Part shown: positions 10,080 to 22,900 of the stretch, one piece after another
How positions within the stretch are numbered: the first letter of the stretch is position 1
Layout: each line of letters starts with the position of its first letter
Assembly (NCBI GenBank): GCA_943737045.1
Contig: CALSFV010000004.1
Span: forward strand, 1,685,501 to 1,749,500
Source: Parapristionchus giblindavisi
Lineage: Eukaryota; Nematoda; Chromadorea; Rhabditida; Diplogasteridae
DNA length: 64,000 bases
Direction of reading: 5' to 3'
Program-made: the position numbers and the translations under genes
The notes under the pieces: model-generated
Seen by the model: the letters and a program-made list of their open reading frames with translations, nothing else
The model's database searches: none
Told to the model about the DNA's origin: nothing

Positions 10080-11860
10080 CATGTCGATCTGTAATATTTT
10101 ACTGCTGCTATAATGATCGAAGTACCAAAGTAGCTTCTACTCTGATATGATCAAGATAACTTGAGAAATATGAAAATGAAAATGAAACCTATCGTGTCAA
10201 ATACCAAATGAAAGAGCGAAAAATTCTGAATAAGATACACTATTTCAAAGTGGTCAGTACAGCCAATATGTAAATTTATCTTTCAGTACTCTCTGTTTTT
10301 GATACAAAACAATTCGTTACAAGTCTAATTGTCAATGATACTCAGCGAGTGATATACTATGTGAAAGAAGAAAAAATTCTGAATAAGACGCACTTCAGGT
10401 CATGTCGATCTGTAATATTTTACTGCTGCTATAATGATCGAAGTACCAAAGTAGCTTCTACTCTGATATGATCAAGATAACTTGAGAAATATGAAAATGA
10501 AAATGAAATCTATCGTGTCATATACCAAATGAAAGAGCGAAAAATTCTGAATAAGATACACTATTTCAAAGTGGTCAGTACAGCCAATATGTAAATTTAT
10601 CTTTCAGTACTCTCTGTTTTTGATACAAAACAATTCGTTACAAGTCTAATTGTCAATGATACTCAGCGAGTGATATACTATGTGAAAGAGGAAAAAATTC
10701 TGAATAAGACGCACTTCAGGTCATGTCGATCTGTAATATTTTACTGCTGCTATAATGATCGAAGTACCAAAGTAGCTTCTACTCTGATATGATCAAGATA
10801 ACTTGAGAAATATGAAAATGAAAATGAAACCTATCGTGTCATATACCAAATGAAAGAGCGAAAAATTCTGAATAAGATACACTATTTCAAAGTGGTCAGT
10901 ACAGCCAATATGTAAATTTATCTTTCAGTACTCTCTGTTTTTGATACAAAACAATTCGTTACAAGTCTAATTGTCAATGATACTCAGCGAGTGATATACT
11001 ATGTGAAAGAGGAAAAAATTCTGAATAAGACGCACTTCAGGTCATGTCGATCTGTAATATTTTACTGCTGCTATAATGATCGAAGTACCAAAGTAGCTTC
11101 TACTCTGATATGATCAAGATAACTTGAGAAATATGAAAATGAAAATGAAATCTATCGTGTCATATACCAAATGAAAGAGCGAAAAATTCTGAATAAGATA
11201 CACTATTTCAAAGTGGTCAGTACAGCCAATATGTAAATTTATCTTTCAGTACTCTCTGTTTTTGATACAAAACAATTCGTTACAAGTCTAATTGTCAATG
11301 ATACTCAGCGAGTGATATACTATGTGAAAGAGGAAAAAATTCTGAATAAGACGCACTTCAGGTCATGTCGATCTGTAATATTTTACTGCTGCTATAATGA
11401 TCGAAGTACCAAAGTAGCTTTTACTCTGATATGATCAAGATAACTTGAGAAATATGAAAATGAAAATGAAACCTATCATGTCATATACCAAATGAAAGAG
11501 CGAAAAATTCTGAATAAGATAAACTATTTCAAAGTGGTCAGTACGGCCAATATGTAAATTTATCTTTCAGTACTCTCTGTTTTTGGTACAAAACAATTCG
11601 TTACAAGTCAAATTGAAAATGAAACCTATCGAGTGATATACTATGTGAAAGAGGAAAAAATTCTGAATGACACAAACTTCAGTTCATGTCGATCTGTAAT
11701 ATTTTACTGCTGCTATAATGATCGAAGTACCAAAGTAGCTTTTACTCTGATATGATCAAGATAACTTGAGAAATATGAAAATGAAAATGATACCTGTCGT
11801 GTCATATACCAAATGAAAGAGCGAAAAATTCTGAATAAGATAAACTATTTCAAAGTGGTC
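10080..11860 (+). repeat. 5,136-bp-spaced segmental duplication, copy 1
   Basis: Matches 15,216-16,996 at an offset of exactly 16 monomers. Shared private variants are 'gtgtcaaatacc' (10,195/15,331), 'gaaatctatcg' (10,505/15,641 and 11,147/16,283), 'cctatcatgtc' (11,472/16,608), and the A-type tract at 11,608. The left break lies between about 10,065 ('gacgcaattc' here versus 'gacgcacttc') and 10,134. The right break is near 11,861, where this copy turns to 'caatacggcc' and the other to 'cagtacggcc'. Confidence 0.87.
11608..11690 (+). repeat. Short family A (type e/f-like) tract in family B
   Basis: Reads 'caaattgaaaatgaaacc', 'tatcgagtg' and 'gacacaaacttcagttcatg' between B-type sequence on both sides. 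The same tract reappears at 16,744-16,826 because it lies in the 5,136-bp duplicated segment. Confidence 0.82.
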
Positions 11861-12247
11861 AATACGGCCAATATGCAAATTTAAATTCCAGTGCTCTCTG
11901 TTTTTGGTACAAAACAATTCGTTGCAAGTCAATTTGTCAATGATGCTTATCGAGTGATATACTATGTGAAAGAGGAAAAAATTCTGAATGACACAAACTT
12001 CAGTTCATATCGATCTGTAACATTTTACTGCTGCTATAGTGACCGAAGTACAAAAGTAGCTTTTACTCTGATATGGTCAAGATAACTTGAGAAATATGAA
12101 AATGAAAATGATACCTGTCGTGTCATATACCAAATGAAAGAGCGAAAAATTCTGAATAAGATAAACTATTTCAAAGTGGTCAATACGGCCAATATGCAAA
12201 TTTATATTCCAGTGCACTCTGTTTTTGGTACAAAACAATTCGTTACA
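11790..12247 (+). repeat. Family A island in family B (about 458 bp)
   Basis: Holds more than one full A-type unit: 'gatacctgtcg', a type d body with 'gatgcttatcg' and 'ggtcaagataac', then 'tatattccagtgcactctg'. It switches back to B at 'aagtctaattgtc' near 12,248. The in-register junctions keep the 321-bp phase. Because a complete A body is restored, the ORFs at 11,891 and 12,134 reopen here. Confidence 0.86.
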
Positions 12248-12508
12248 AGTCTAATTGTCAATGATACTCAGCGAGTGATATACTATGTGAAAGAGGAAAA
12301 AATTCTGAATAAGACGCACTTCAGGTCATGTCGATCTGTAATATTTTACTGCTGCTATAATGATCGAAGTACCAAAGTAGCTTTTACTCTGATATGATCA
12401 AGATAACTTGAGAAATATGAAAATGAAAATGAAACCTATCGTGTCATATACCAAATGAAAGAGCGAAAAATTCTGAATAAGATAAACTATTTCAAAGTGG
12501 TCAGTACA

Positions 12509-12628
12509 GCGAATATGTAAATTTATCTTTCAGTACTCTCTGTTTTTTGGTACAAAACAATTCGTTACAAGTCTAATTGCCAATGATACTCAGCGAGTGA
12601 TATACTATGTGAAAGAGGAAAAATTCTG
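12509..12628 (+). repeat. 'gcgaat' marker monomer 1
   Basis: Carries four linked private changes: 'cagcgaatatg', a sixth T in 'gttttttggtac', 'aattgccaatg', and a shortened A-run in 'gaggaaaaattctg'. The +1 and -1 changes cancel, so the unit is still 321 bp. The same haplotype occurs at four more places, which traces copying across about 19 kb. Confidence 0.9.
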
Positions 12629-14230
12629 AATAAGACGCACTTCAGGTCATGTCGATCTGTAATATTTTACTGCTGCTATAATGATCGAAGTACCAAAGTA
12701 GCTTTTACTCTGATATGATCAAGATAACTTGAGAAATATGAAAATGAAAATGAAACCTATCGTGTCATATACCAAATGAAAGAGCGAAAAATTCTGAATA
12801 AGATAAACTATTTCAAAGTGGTCAGTACAGCCAATATGTAAATTTATCTTTCAGTACTCTCTGTTTTTGGTACAAAACAATTCGTTACAAGTCTAATTGT
12901 CAATGATACTCAGCGAGTGATATACTATGTGAAAGAGGAAAAAATTCTGAATAAGACGCACATCAGGTCATGTCGATCTGTAATATTTTACTGCTGCTAT
13001 AATGATCGAAGTACCAAAGTAGCTTTTACTCTGATATGATCAAGATAACTTGAGAAATATGAAAATAAAAATGAAACCTATCGTGTCATATACCAAATGA
13101 AAGAGCGAAAAATTCTGAATAAGATAAACTATTTCAAAGTGGTCAGTACAGCCAATATGTAAATTTATCTTTCAGTACTCTCTGTTTTTGGTACAAAACA
13201 ATTCGTTACAAGTCTAATTGTCAATGATACTCAGCGAGTGAAATACTATGTGAAAGAGGAAAAAATTCTGAATAAGACGCACTTCAGGTCATGTCGATCT
13301 GTAATATTTTACTGCTGCTATAATGATCGAAGTACCAAAGTAGCTTTTACTCTGATATGATCAAGATAACTTGAGAAATATGAAAATGAAAATGAAACCT
13401 ATCGTGTCATATACCAAATGAAAGAGCGAAAAAATCTGAATAAGATAAACTATTTCAAAGTGGTCAGTACGGCCAATATGTAAATTTATCTTTCAGTACT
13501 CTCTGTTTTTGGTACAAAACAATTCGTTACAAGTCTAATTGTCAATGATACTCAGCGAGTGATATACTATGTGAAAGAGGAACAAATTCTGAATAAGACG
13601 CACTTCAGGTCATGTCGATCTGTAATATTTTACTGCTGCTATAATGATCGAAGTACCAAAGTAGCTTTTACTCTGATATGATCAAGATAACTTGAGAAAT
13701 ATGAAAATGAAAATGAAACCTATCGTGTCATATACCAAATGAAAGAGCGAAAAAATCTGAATAAGATAAACTATTTCAAAGTGGTCAGTACTGCCAATAT
13801 GTAAATTTATCTTTCAGTACTCTCTGTTTTTGGTACAAAACAATTCGTTACAAGTCTAATTGTCAATGATACTCAGCGAGTGATATACTATGTGAAAGAG
13901 GAACAAATTCTGAATAAGACGCACTTCAGGTCATGTCGATCTGTAATAATTTACTGCTGCTATAATGATCGAAGTACCAAAGTAGCTTTTACTCTGATAT
14001 GATCAAGATAACTTGAGAAATATGAAAATGAAAATGAAACCTATCGTGTCATATACCAAATGAAAGAGCGAAAAAATTTGAATAAGATAAACTATTTCAA
14101 AGTGGTCAGTACGGCCAATATGTAAATTTATCTTTCAGTACTCTCTGTTTTTGGTACAAAACAATTCGTTACAAGTCTAATTGTCAATGATACTCAGCGA
14201 GTGATATACTATGTGAAAGAGGAAAAAATT

Positions 14231-14310
14231 CTTATTGAGACACACTTCAGGTCATGTCGATCTGTAATATTTTACTGCTGCTATAATGATCGAAGTACAA
14301 AAGTAGCTTT
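14231..14310 (+). repeat. Family C signature tract deep in family B
   Basis: 'cttattgagacacacttcag' followed by 'gaagtacaaaagtagc' occurs here, between ordinary B sequence. Both are family C alleles ('gagacacac' and 'acaaaag'); the B forms are 'aataagacgcac' and 'accaaag'. The main C array begins near 53,640, about 39 kb away. Confidence 0.8.
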
Positions 14311-15215
14311 TACTCTGATATGATCAAGATAACTTGAGAAATATGAAAATGAAAATGAAACCTATCGTGTCAAATACCAAATGAAAGAGCGAAAAATTCT
14401 GAATAAGATACACTATTTCAAAGTGGTCAGTACAGCCAATATGTAAATTTATCTTTCAGTACACTCTGTTTTTGATACAAAACAATTCGTTACAAGTCTA
14501 ATTGTCAATGATACTCAGCGAGTGATATACTATGTGAAAGAAGAAAAAATTCTGAATAAGACGCACTTCAGGTCATGTCGATCTGTAATATTTTACTGCT
14601 GCTATAATGATCGAAGTACCAAAGTAGCTTCTACTCTGATATGATCAAGATAACTTGAGAAATATGAAAATGAAAATGAAATCTATCGTGTCATATACCA
14701 AATGAAAGAGCGAAAAATTCTGAATAAGATACACTATTTCAAAGTGGTCAGTACAGCCAATATGTAAATTTATCTTTCAGTACTCTCTGTTTTTGATACA
14801 AAACAATTCGTTACAAGTCTAATTGTCAATGATACTCAGCGAGTGATATACTATGTGAAAGAGGAAAAAATTCTGAATAAGACGCACTTCAGGTCATGTC
14901 GATCTGTAATATTTTACTGCTGCTATAATGATCGAAGTACCAAAGTAGCTTTTACTCTGATATGATCAAGATAACTTGAGAAATATGAAAATGAAAATGA
15001 AACCTATCGTGTCATATACCAAATGAAAGAGCGAAAAATTCTGAATAAGATACACTATTTCAAAGTGGTCAGTACAGCCAATATGTAAATTTATCTTTCA
15101 GTACTCTCTGTTTTTGATACAAAACAATTCGTTACAAGTCTAATTGTCAATGATACTCAGCGAGTGATATACTATGTGAAAGAGGAAAAAATTCTGAATA
15201 AGACGCACTTCAGGT

Positions 15216-16996
15216 CATGTCGATCTGTAATATTTTACTGCTGCTATAATGATCGAAGTACCAAAGTAGCTTCTACTCTGATATGATCAAGATAACTTGA
15301 GAAATATGAAAATGAAAATGAAACCTATCGTGTCAAATACCAAATGAAAGAGCGAAAAATTCTGAATAAGATACACTATTTCAAAGTGGTCAGTACAGCC
15401 AATATGTAAATTTATCTTTCAGTACTCTCTGTTTTTGATACAAAACAATTCGTTACAAGTCTAATTGTCAATGATACTCAGCGAGTGATATACTATGTGA
15501 AAGAAGAAAAAATTCTGAATAAGACGCACTTCAGGTCATGTCGATCTGTAATATTTTACTGCTGCTATAATGATCGAAGTACCAAAGTAGCTTCTACTCT
15601 GATATGATCAAGATAACTTGAGAAATATGAAAATGAAAATGAAATCTATCGTGTCATATACCAAATGAAAGAGCGAAAAATTCTGAATAAGATACACTAT
15701 TTCAAAGTGGTCAGTACAGCCAATATGTAAATTTATCTTTCAGTACTCTCTGTTTTTGATACAAAACAATTCGTTACAAGTCTAATTGTCAATGATACTC
15801 AGCGAGTGATATACTATGTGAAAGAGGAAAAAATTCTGAATAAGACGCACTTCAGGTCATGTCGATCTGTAATATTTTACTGCTGCTATAATGATCGAAG
15901 TACCAAAGTAGCTTCTACTCTGATATGATCAAGATAACTTGAGAAATATGAAAATGAAAATGAAACCTATCGTGTCATATACCAAATGAAAGAGCGAAAA
16001 ATTCTGAATAAGATACACTATTTCAAAGTGGTCAGTACAGCCAATATGTAAATTTATCTTTCAGTACTCTCTGTTTTTGATACAAAACAATTCGTTACAA
16101 GTCTAATTGTCAATGATACTCAGCGAGTGATATACTATGTGAAAGAGGAAAAAATTCTGAATAAGACGCACTTCAGGTCATGTCGATCTGTAATATTTTA
16201 CTGCTGCTATAATGATCGAAGTACCAAAGTAGCTTCTACTCTGATATGATCAAGATAACTTGAGAAATATGAAAATGAAAATGAAATCTATCGTGTCATA
16301 TACCAAATGAAAGAGCGAAAAATTCTGAATAAGATACACTATTTCAAAGTGGTCAGTACAGCCAATATGTAAATTTATCTTTCAGTACTCTCTGTTTTTG
16401 ATACAAAACAATTCGTTACAAGTCTAATTGTCAATGATACTCAGCGAGTGATATACTATGTGAAAGAGGAAAAAATTCTGAATAAGACGCACTTCAGGTC
16501 ATGTCGATCTGTAATATTTTACTGCTGCTATAATGATCGAAGTACCAAAGTAGCTTTTACTCTGATATGATCAAGATAACTTGAGAAATATGAAAATGAA
16601 AATGAAACCTATCATGTCATATACCAAATGAAAGAGCGAAAAATTCTGAATAAGATAAACTATTTCAAAGTGGTCAGTACGGCCAATATGTAAATTTATC
16701 TTTCAGTACTCTCTGTTTTTGGTACAAAACAATTCGTTACAAGTCAAATTGAAAATGAAACCTATCGAGTGATATACTATGTGAAAGAGGAAAAAATTCT
16801 GAATGACACAAACTTCAGTTCATGTCGATCTGTAATATTTTACTGCTGCTATAATGATCGAAGTACCAAAGTAGCTTTTACTCTGATATGATCAAGATAA
16901 CTTGAGAAATATGAAAATGAAAATGATACCTGTCGTGTCATATACCAAATGAAAGAGCGAAAAATTCTGAATAAGATAAACTATTTCAAAGTGGTC
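15216..16996 (+). repeat. 5,136-bp-spaced segmental duplication, copy 2
   Basis: Second copy of 10,080-11,860. A related part of the module also lies at about 14,340-15,290, where 'gtgtcaaatacc' and 'gaaatctatcg' occur 963 bp (three monomers) before their equivalents in this copy. The segment has therefore been copied at least twice, at different scales. Confidence 0.87.
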
Positions 16997-19900
16997 AGTA
17001 CGGCCAATATGTAAATTTATCTTTCAGTACTCTCTGTTTTTGGTACAAAACAATTCGTTACAAGTCTAATTGTCAATGATACTCAGCGAGTGATATACTA
17101 TGTGAAAGAGGAACAAATTCTGAATAAGACGCACTTCAGGTCATGTCGATCTGTAATAATTTACTGCTGCTATAATGATCGAAGTACCAAAGTAGCTTTT
17201 ACTCTGATATGATCAAGATAACTTGAGAAATATGAAAATGAAAATGAAACCTATCGTGTCATATACCAAATGAAAGAGCGAAAAAATTTGAATAAGATAA
17301 ACTATTTCAAAGTGGTCAGTACGGCCAATATGTAAATTTATCTTTCAGTACTCTCTGTTTTTGGTACAAAACAATTCGTTACAAGTCTAATTGTCAATGA
17401 TACTCAGCGAGTGATATACTATGTGAAAGAGGAACAAATTCTGAATAAGACGCACTTCAGGTCATGTCGATCTGTAATATTTTACTGCTGCTATAATGAT
17501 CGAAGTACCAAAGTAGCTTTTACTCTGATATGATCAAGATAACTTGAGAAATATGAAAATGAAAATGAAACCTATCGTGTCATATACCAAATGAAAGAGC
17601 GAAAAATTCTGAATAAGATACACTATATCAAAGTGGTCAGTACAGCCAATATGTAAATTTATCTTTCAGTACTCTCTGTTTTTGATACAAAACAATTCGT
17701 TACAAGTCTAATTGTCAATGATACTCAGCGAGTGATATACTATGTGAAAGAGGAAAAAAATCTGAATAAGACGCACTTCAGGTCATGTCGATCTGTAATA
17801 TTTTACTGCTGCTATAATGATCGAAGTACCAAAGTAGCTTTTACTCTGATATGATCAAGATAACTTGAGAAATATGAAAATGAAAATGAAACCTATCGTG
17901 TCATATACCAAATGAAAGAGCGAAAAATTCTGAATAAGATACACTATATCAAAGTGGTCAGTACAGCCAATATGTAAATTTATCTTTCAGTACTCTCTGT
18001 TTTTGATACAAAACAATTCGTTACAAGTCTAATTGTCAATGATACTCAGCGAGTGATATACTATGTGAAAGAGGAAAAAATTCTGAATAAGACGCACTTC
18101 AGGTCATGTCGATCTGTAATATTTTACTGCTGCTATAATGATCGAAGTACCAAAGTAGCTTTTACTCTGATATGATCAAGATAACTTGAGAAATATGAAA
18201 ATGAAAATGAAACCTATCGTGTCATATACCAAATGAAAGAGCGAAAAATTCTGAATAAGATAAACTATTTCAAAGTGGTCAGTACAGCCAATATGTAAAT
18301 TTATCTTTCAGTACTCTCTGTTTTTGATACAAAACAATTCGTTACAAGTCTAATTGTCAATGATACTCAGCGAGTGATATACTATGTGAAAGAGGAAAAA
18401 AATCTGAATAAGACGCACTTCAGGTCATGTCGATCTGTAATATTTTACTGCTGCTATAATGATCGAAGTACCAAAGTAGCTTTTACTCTGATATGATCAA
18501 GATAACTTGAGAAATATGAAAATGAAAATGAAACCTATCGTGTCATATACCAAATGAAAGAGCGAAAAATTCTGAATAAGATAAACTATTTCAAAGTGGT
18601 CAGTACAGCCAATATGTAAATTTATCTTTCAGTACTCTCTGTTTTTGATACAAAACAATTCGTTACAAGTCTAATTGTCAATGATACTCAGCGAGTGATA
18701 TACTATGTGAAAGAGGAAAAAATTCTGAATAAGACGCACTTCAGGTCATGTCGATCTGTATTATTTTACTGCTGCTATAATGATCGAAGTACCAAAGTAG
18801 CTTTTACTCTGATATGATCAAGATAACTTGAGAAATATGAAAATGAAAATGAAACCTATCGTGTCATATACCAAATGAAAGAGCGAAAAATTCTGAATAA
18901 GATAAACTATTTCAAAGTGGTCAGTACAGCCAATATGTAAATTTATCTTTCAGTACTCTCTGTTTTTGATACAAAACAATTCGTTACAAGTCTAATTGTC
19001 AATGATACTCAGCGAGTGATATACTATGTGAAAGAGGAAAAAAATCTGAATAAGACGCACTTCAGGTCATGTCGATCTGTAATATTTTACTGCTGCTATA
19101 ATGATCGAAGTACCAAAGTAGCTTTTACTCTGATATGATCAAGATAACTTGAGAAATATGAAAATGAAAATGAAACCTATCGTGTCATATACCAAATGAA
19201 AGAGCGAAAAATTCTGAATAAGATAAACTATTTCAAAGTGGTCAGTACAGCCAATATGTAAATTTATCTTTCAGTACTCTCTGTTTTTGATACAAAACAA
19301 TTCGTTACAAGTCTAATTGTCAATGATACTCAGCGAGTGATATACTATGTGAAAGAGGAAAAAAATCTGAATAAGACGCACTTCAGGTCATGTCGATCTG
19401 TAATATTTTACTGCTGCTATAATGATCGAAGTACCAAAGTAGCTTTTACTCTGATATGATCAAGATAACTTGAGAAATATGAAAATGAAAATGAAACCTA
19501 TCGTGTCATATACCAAATGAAAGAGCGAAAAAATCTGAATAAGATAAACTATTTCAAAGTGGTCAGTACGGCCAATATGTAAATTTATCTTTCAGTACTC
19601 TCTGTTTTTGGTACAAAACAATTCGTTACAAGTCTAATTGTCAATGATACTCAGCGAGTGATATACTATGTGAAAGAGGAACAAATTCTGAATAAGACGC
19701 ACTTCAGGTCATGTCGATCTGTAATATTTTACTGCTGCTATAATGATCGAAGTACCAAAGTAGCTTTTACTCTGATATGATCAAGATAACTTGAGAAATA
19801 TGAAAATGAAAATGAAACCTATCGTGTCATATACCAAATGAAAGAGCGAAAAAATCTGAATAAGATAAACTATTTCAAAGTGGTCAGTACGGCCAATATG

Positions 19901-21817
19901 TAAATTTATCTTTCAGTACTCTCTGTTTTTGGTACAAAACAATTCGTTACAAGTCTAATTGTCAATGATACTCAGCGAGTGATATACTATGTGAAAGAGG
20001 AACAAATTCTGAATAAGACGCACTTCAGGTCATGTCGATCTGTAATAATTTACTGCTGCTATAATGATCGAAGTACCAAAGTAGCTTTTACTCTGATATG
20101 ATCAAGATAACTTGAGAAATATGAAAATGAAAATGAAACCTATCGTGTCATATACCAAATGAAAGAGCGAAAAAATTTGAATAAGATAAACTATTTCAAA
20201 GTGGTCAGTACGGCCAATATGTAAATTTATCTTTCAGTACTCTCTGTTTTTGGTACAAAACAATTCGTTACAAGTCTAATTGTCAATGATACTCAGCGAG
20301 TGATATACTATGTGAAAGAGGAACAAATTCTGAATAAGACGCACTTCAGGTCATGTCGATCTGTAATATTTTACTGCTGCTATAATGATCGAAGTACCAA
20401 AGTAGCTTTTACTCTGATATGATCAAGATAACTTGAGAAATATGAAAATGAAAATGAAACCTATCGTGTCATATACCAAATGAAAGAGCGAAAAATTCTG
20501 AATAAGATACACTATATCAAAGTGGTCAGTACAGCCAATATGTAAATTTATCTTTCAGTACTCTCTGTTTTTGATACAAAACAATTCGTTACAAGTCTAA
20601 TTGTCAATGATACTCAGCGAGTGATATACTATGTGAAAGAGGAAAAAAATCTGAATAAGACGCACTTCAGGTCATGTCGATCTGTAATATTTTACTGCTG
20701 CTATAATGATCGAAGTACCAAAGTAGCTTTTACTCTGATATGATCAAGATAACTTGAGAAATATGAAAATGAAAATGAAACCTATCGTGTCATATACCAA
20801 ATGAAAGAGCGAAAAATTCTGAATAAGATACACTATATCAAAGTGGTCAGTACAGCCAATATGTAAATTTATCTTTCAGTACTCTCTGTTTTTGATACAA
20901 AACAATTCGTTACAAGTCTAATTGTCAATGATACTCAGCGAGTGATATACTATGTGAAAGAGGAAAAAATTCTGAATAAGACGCACTTCAGGTCATGTCG
21001 ATCTGTAATATTTTACTGCTGCTATAATGATCGAAGTACCAAAGTAGCTTTTACTCTGATATGATCAAGATAACTTGAGAAATATGAAAATGAAAATGAA
21101 ACCTATCGTGTCATATACCAAATGAAAGAGCGAAAAATTCTGAATAAGATAAACTATTTCAAAGTGGTCAGTACAGCCAATATGTAAATTTATCTTTCAG
21201 TACTCTCTGTTTTTGATACAAAACAATTCGTTACAAGTCTAATTGTCAATGATACTCAGCGAGTGATATACTATGTGAAAGAGGAAAAAAATCTGAATAA
21301 GACGCACTTCAGGTCATGTCGATCTGTAATATTTTACTGCTGCTATAATGATCGAAGTACCAAAGTAGCTTTTACTCTGATATGATCAAGATAACTTGAG
21401 AAATATGAAAATGAAAATGAAACCTATCGTGTCATATACCAAATGAAAGAGCGAAAAATTCTGAATAAGATAAACTATTTCAAAGTGGTCAGTACAGCCA
21501 ATATGTAAATTTATCTTTCAGTACTCTCTGTTTTTGATACAAAACAATTCGTTACAAGTCTAATTGTCAATGATACTCAGCGAGTGATATACTATGTGAA
21601 AGAGGAAAAAAATCTGAATAAGACGCACTTCAGGTCATGTCGATCTGTAATATTTTACTGCTGCTATAATGATCGAAGTACCAAAGTAGCTTTTACTCTG
21701 ATATGATCAAGATAACTTGAGAAATATGAAAATGAAAATGAAACCTATCGTGTCATATACCAAATGAAAGAGCGAAAAATTCTGAATAAGATAAACTATT
21801 TCAAAGTGGTCAGTACA

Positions 21818-21937
21818 GCGAATATGTAAATTTATCTTTCAGTACTCTCTGTTTTTTGGTACAAAACAATTCGTTACAAGTCTAATTGCCAATGATACTC
21901 AGCGAGTGATATACTATGTGAAAGAGGAAAAATTCTG
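21818..21937 (+). repeat. 'gcgaat' marker monomer 2
   Basis: Same four-change haplotype, 9,309 bp (29 monomers) after copy 1. The next copy is only 963 bp (three monomers) further on, which marks a trimer duplication. Confidence 0.9.
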
Positions 21938-22780
21938 AATAAGACGCACTTCAGGTCATGTCGATCTGTAATATTTTACTGCTGCTATAATGATCGAAGT
22001 ACCAAAGTAGCTTTTACTCTGATATGATCAAGATAACTTGAGAAATATGAAAATGAAAATGAAACCTATCGTGTCATATACCAAATGAAAGAGCGAAAAA
22101 TTCTGAATAAGATAAACTATTTCAAAGTGGTCAGTACGGCCAATATGTAAATTTATCTTTCAGTACTCTCTGTTTTTGGTACAAAACAATTCGTTACAAG
22201 TCTAATTGTCAATGATACTCAGCGAGTGATATACTATGTGAAAGAGGAACAAATTCTGAATAAGACGCACTTCAGGTCATGTCGATCTGTAATATTTTAC
22301 TGCTGCTATAATGATCGAAGTACCAAAGTAGCTTTTACTCTGATATGATCAAGATAACTTGAGAAATATGAAAATGAAAATGAAACCTATCGTGTCATAT
22401 ACCAAATGAAAGAGCGAAAAAATCTGAATAAGATAAACTATTTCAAAGTGGTCAGTACGGCCAATATGTAAATTTATCTTTCAGTACTCTCTGTTTTTGG
22501 TACAAAACAATTCGTTACAAGTCTAATTGTCAATGATACTCAGCGAGTGATATACTATGTGAAAGAGGAACAAATTCTGAATAAGACGCACTTCAGGTCA
22601 TGTCGATCTGTAATATTTTACTGCTGCTATAATGATCGAAGTACCAAAGTAGCTTTTACTCTGATATGATCAAGATAACTTGAGAAATATGAAAATGAAA
22701 ATGAAACCTATCGTGTCATATACCAAATGAAAGAGCGAAAAATTCTGAATAAGATAAACTATTTCAAAGTGGTCAGTACA

Positions 22781-22900
22781 GCGAATATGTAAATTTATCT
22801 TTCAGTACTCTCTGTTTTTTGGTACAAAACAATTCGTTACAAGTCTAATTGCCAATGATACTCAGCGAGTGATATACTATGTGAAAGAGGAAAAATTCTG
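22781..22900 (+). repeat. 'gcgaat' marker monomer 3
   Basis: Same haplotype. Together with copy 2 it delimits a 963-bp trimer. The two monomers between the marker units are of the 'gaggaacaaattctg' kind. Confidence 0.9.

Noticed and set aside
11891..12397. Two ORFs in the family B region as genes
   Set aside because: They exist only because a family A island restores the open frame there.
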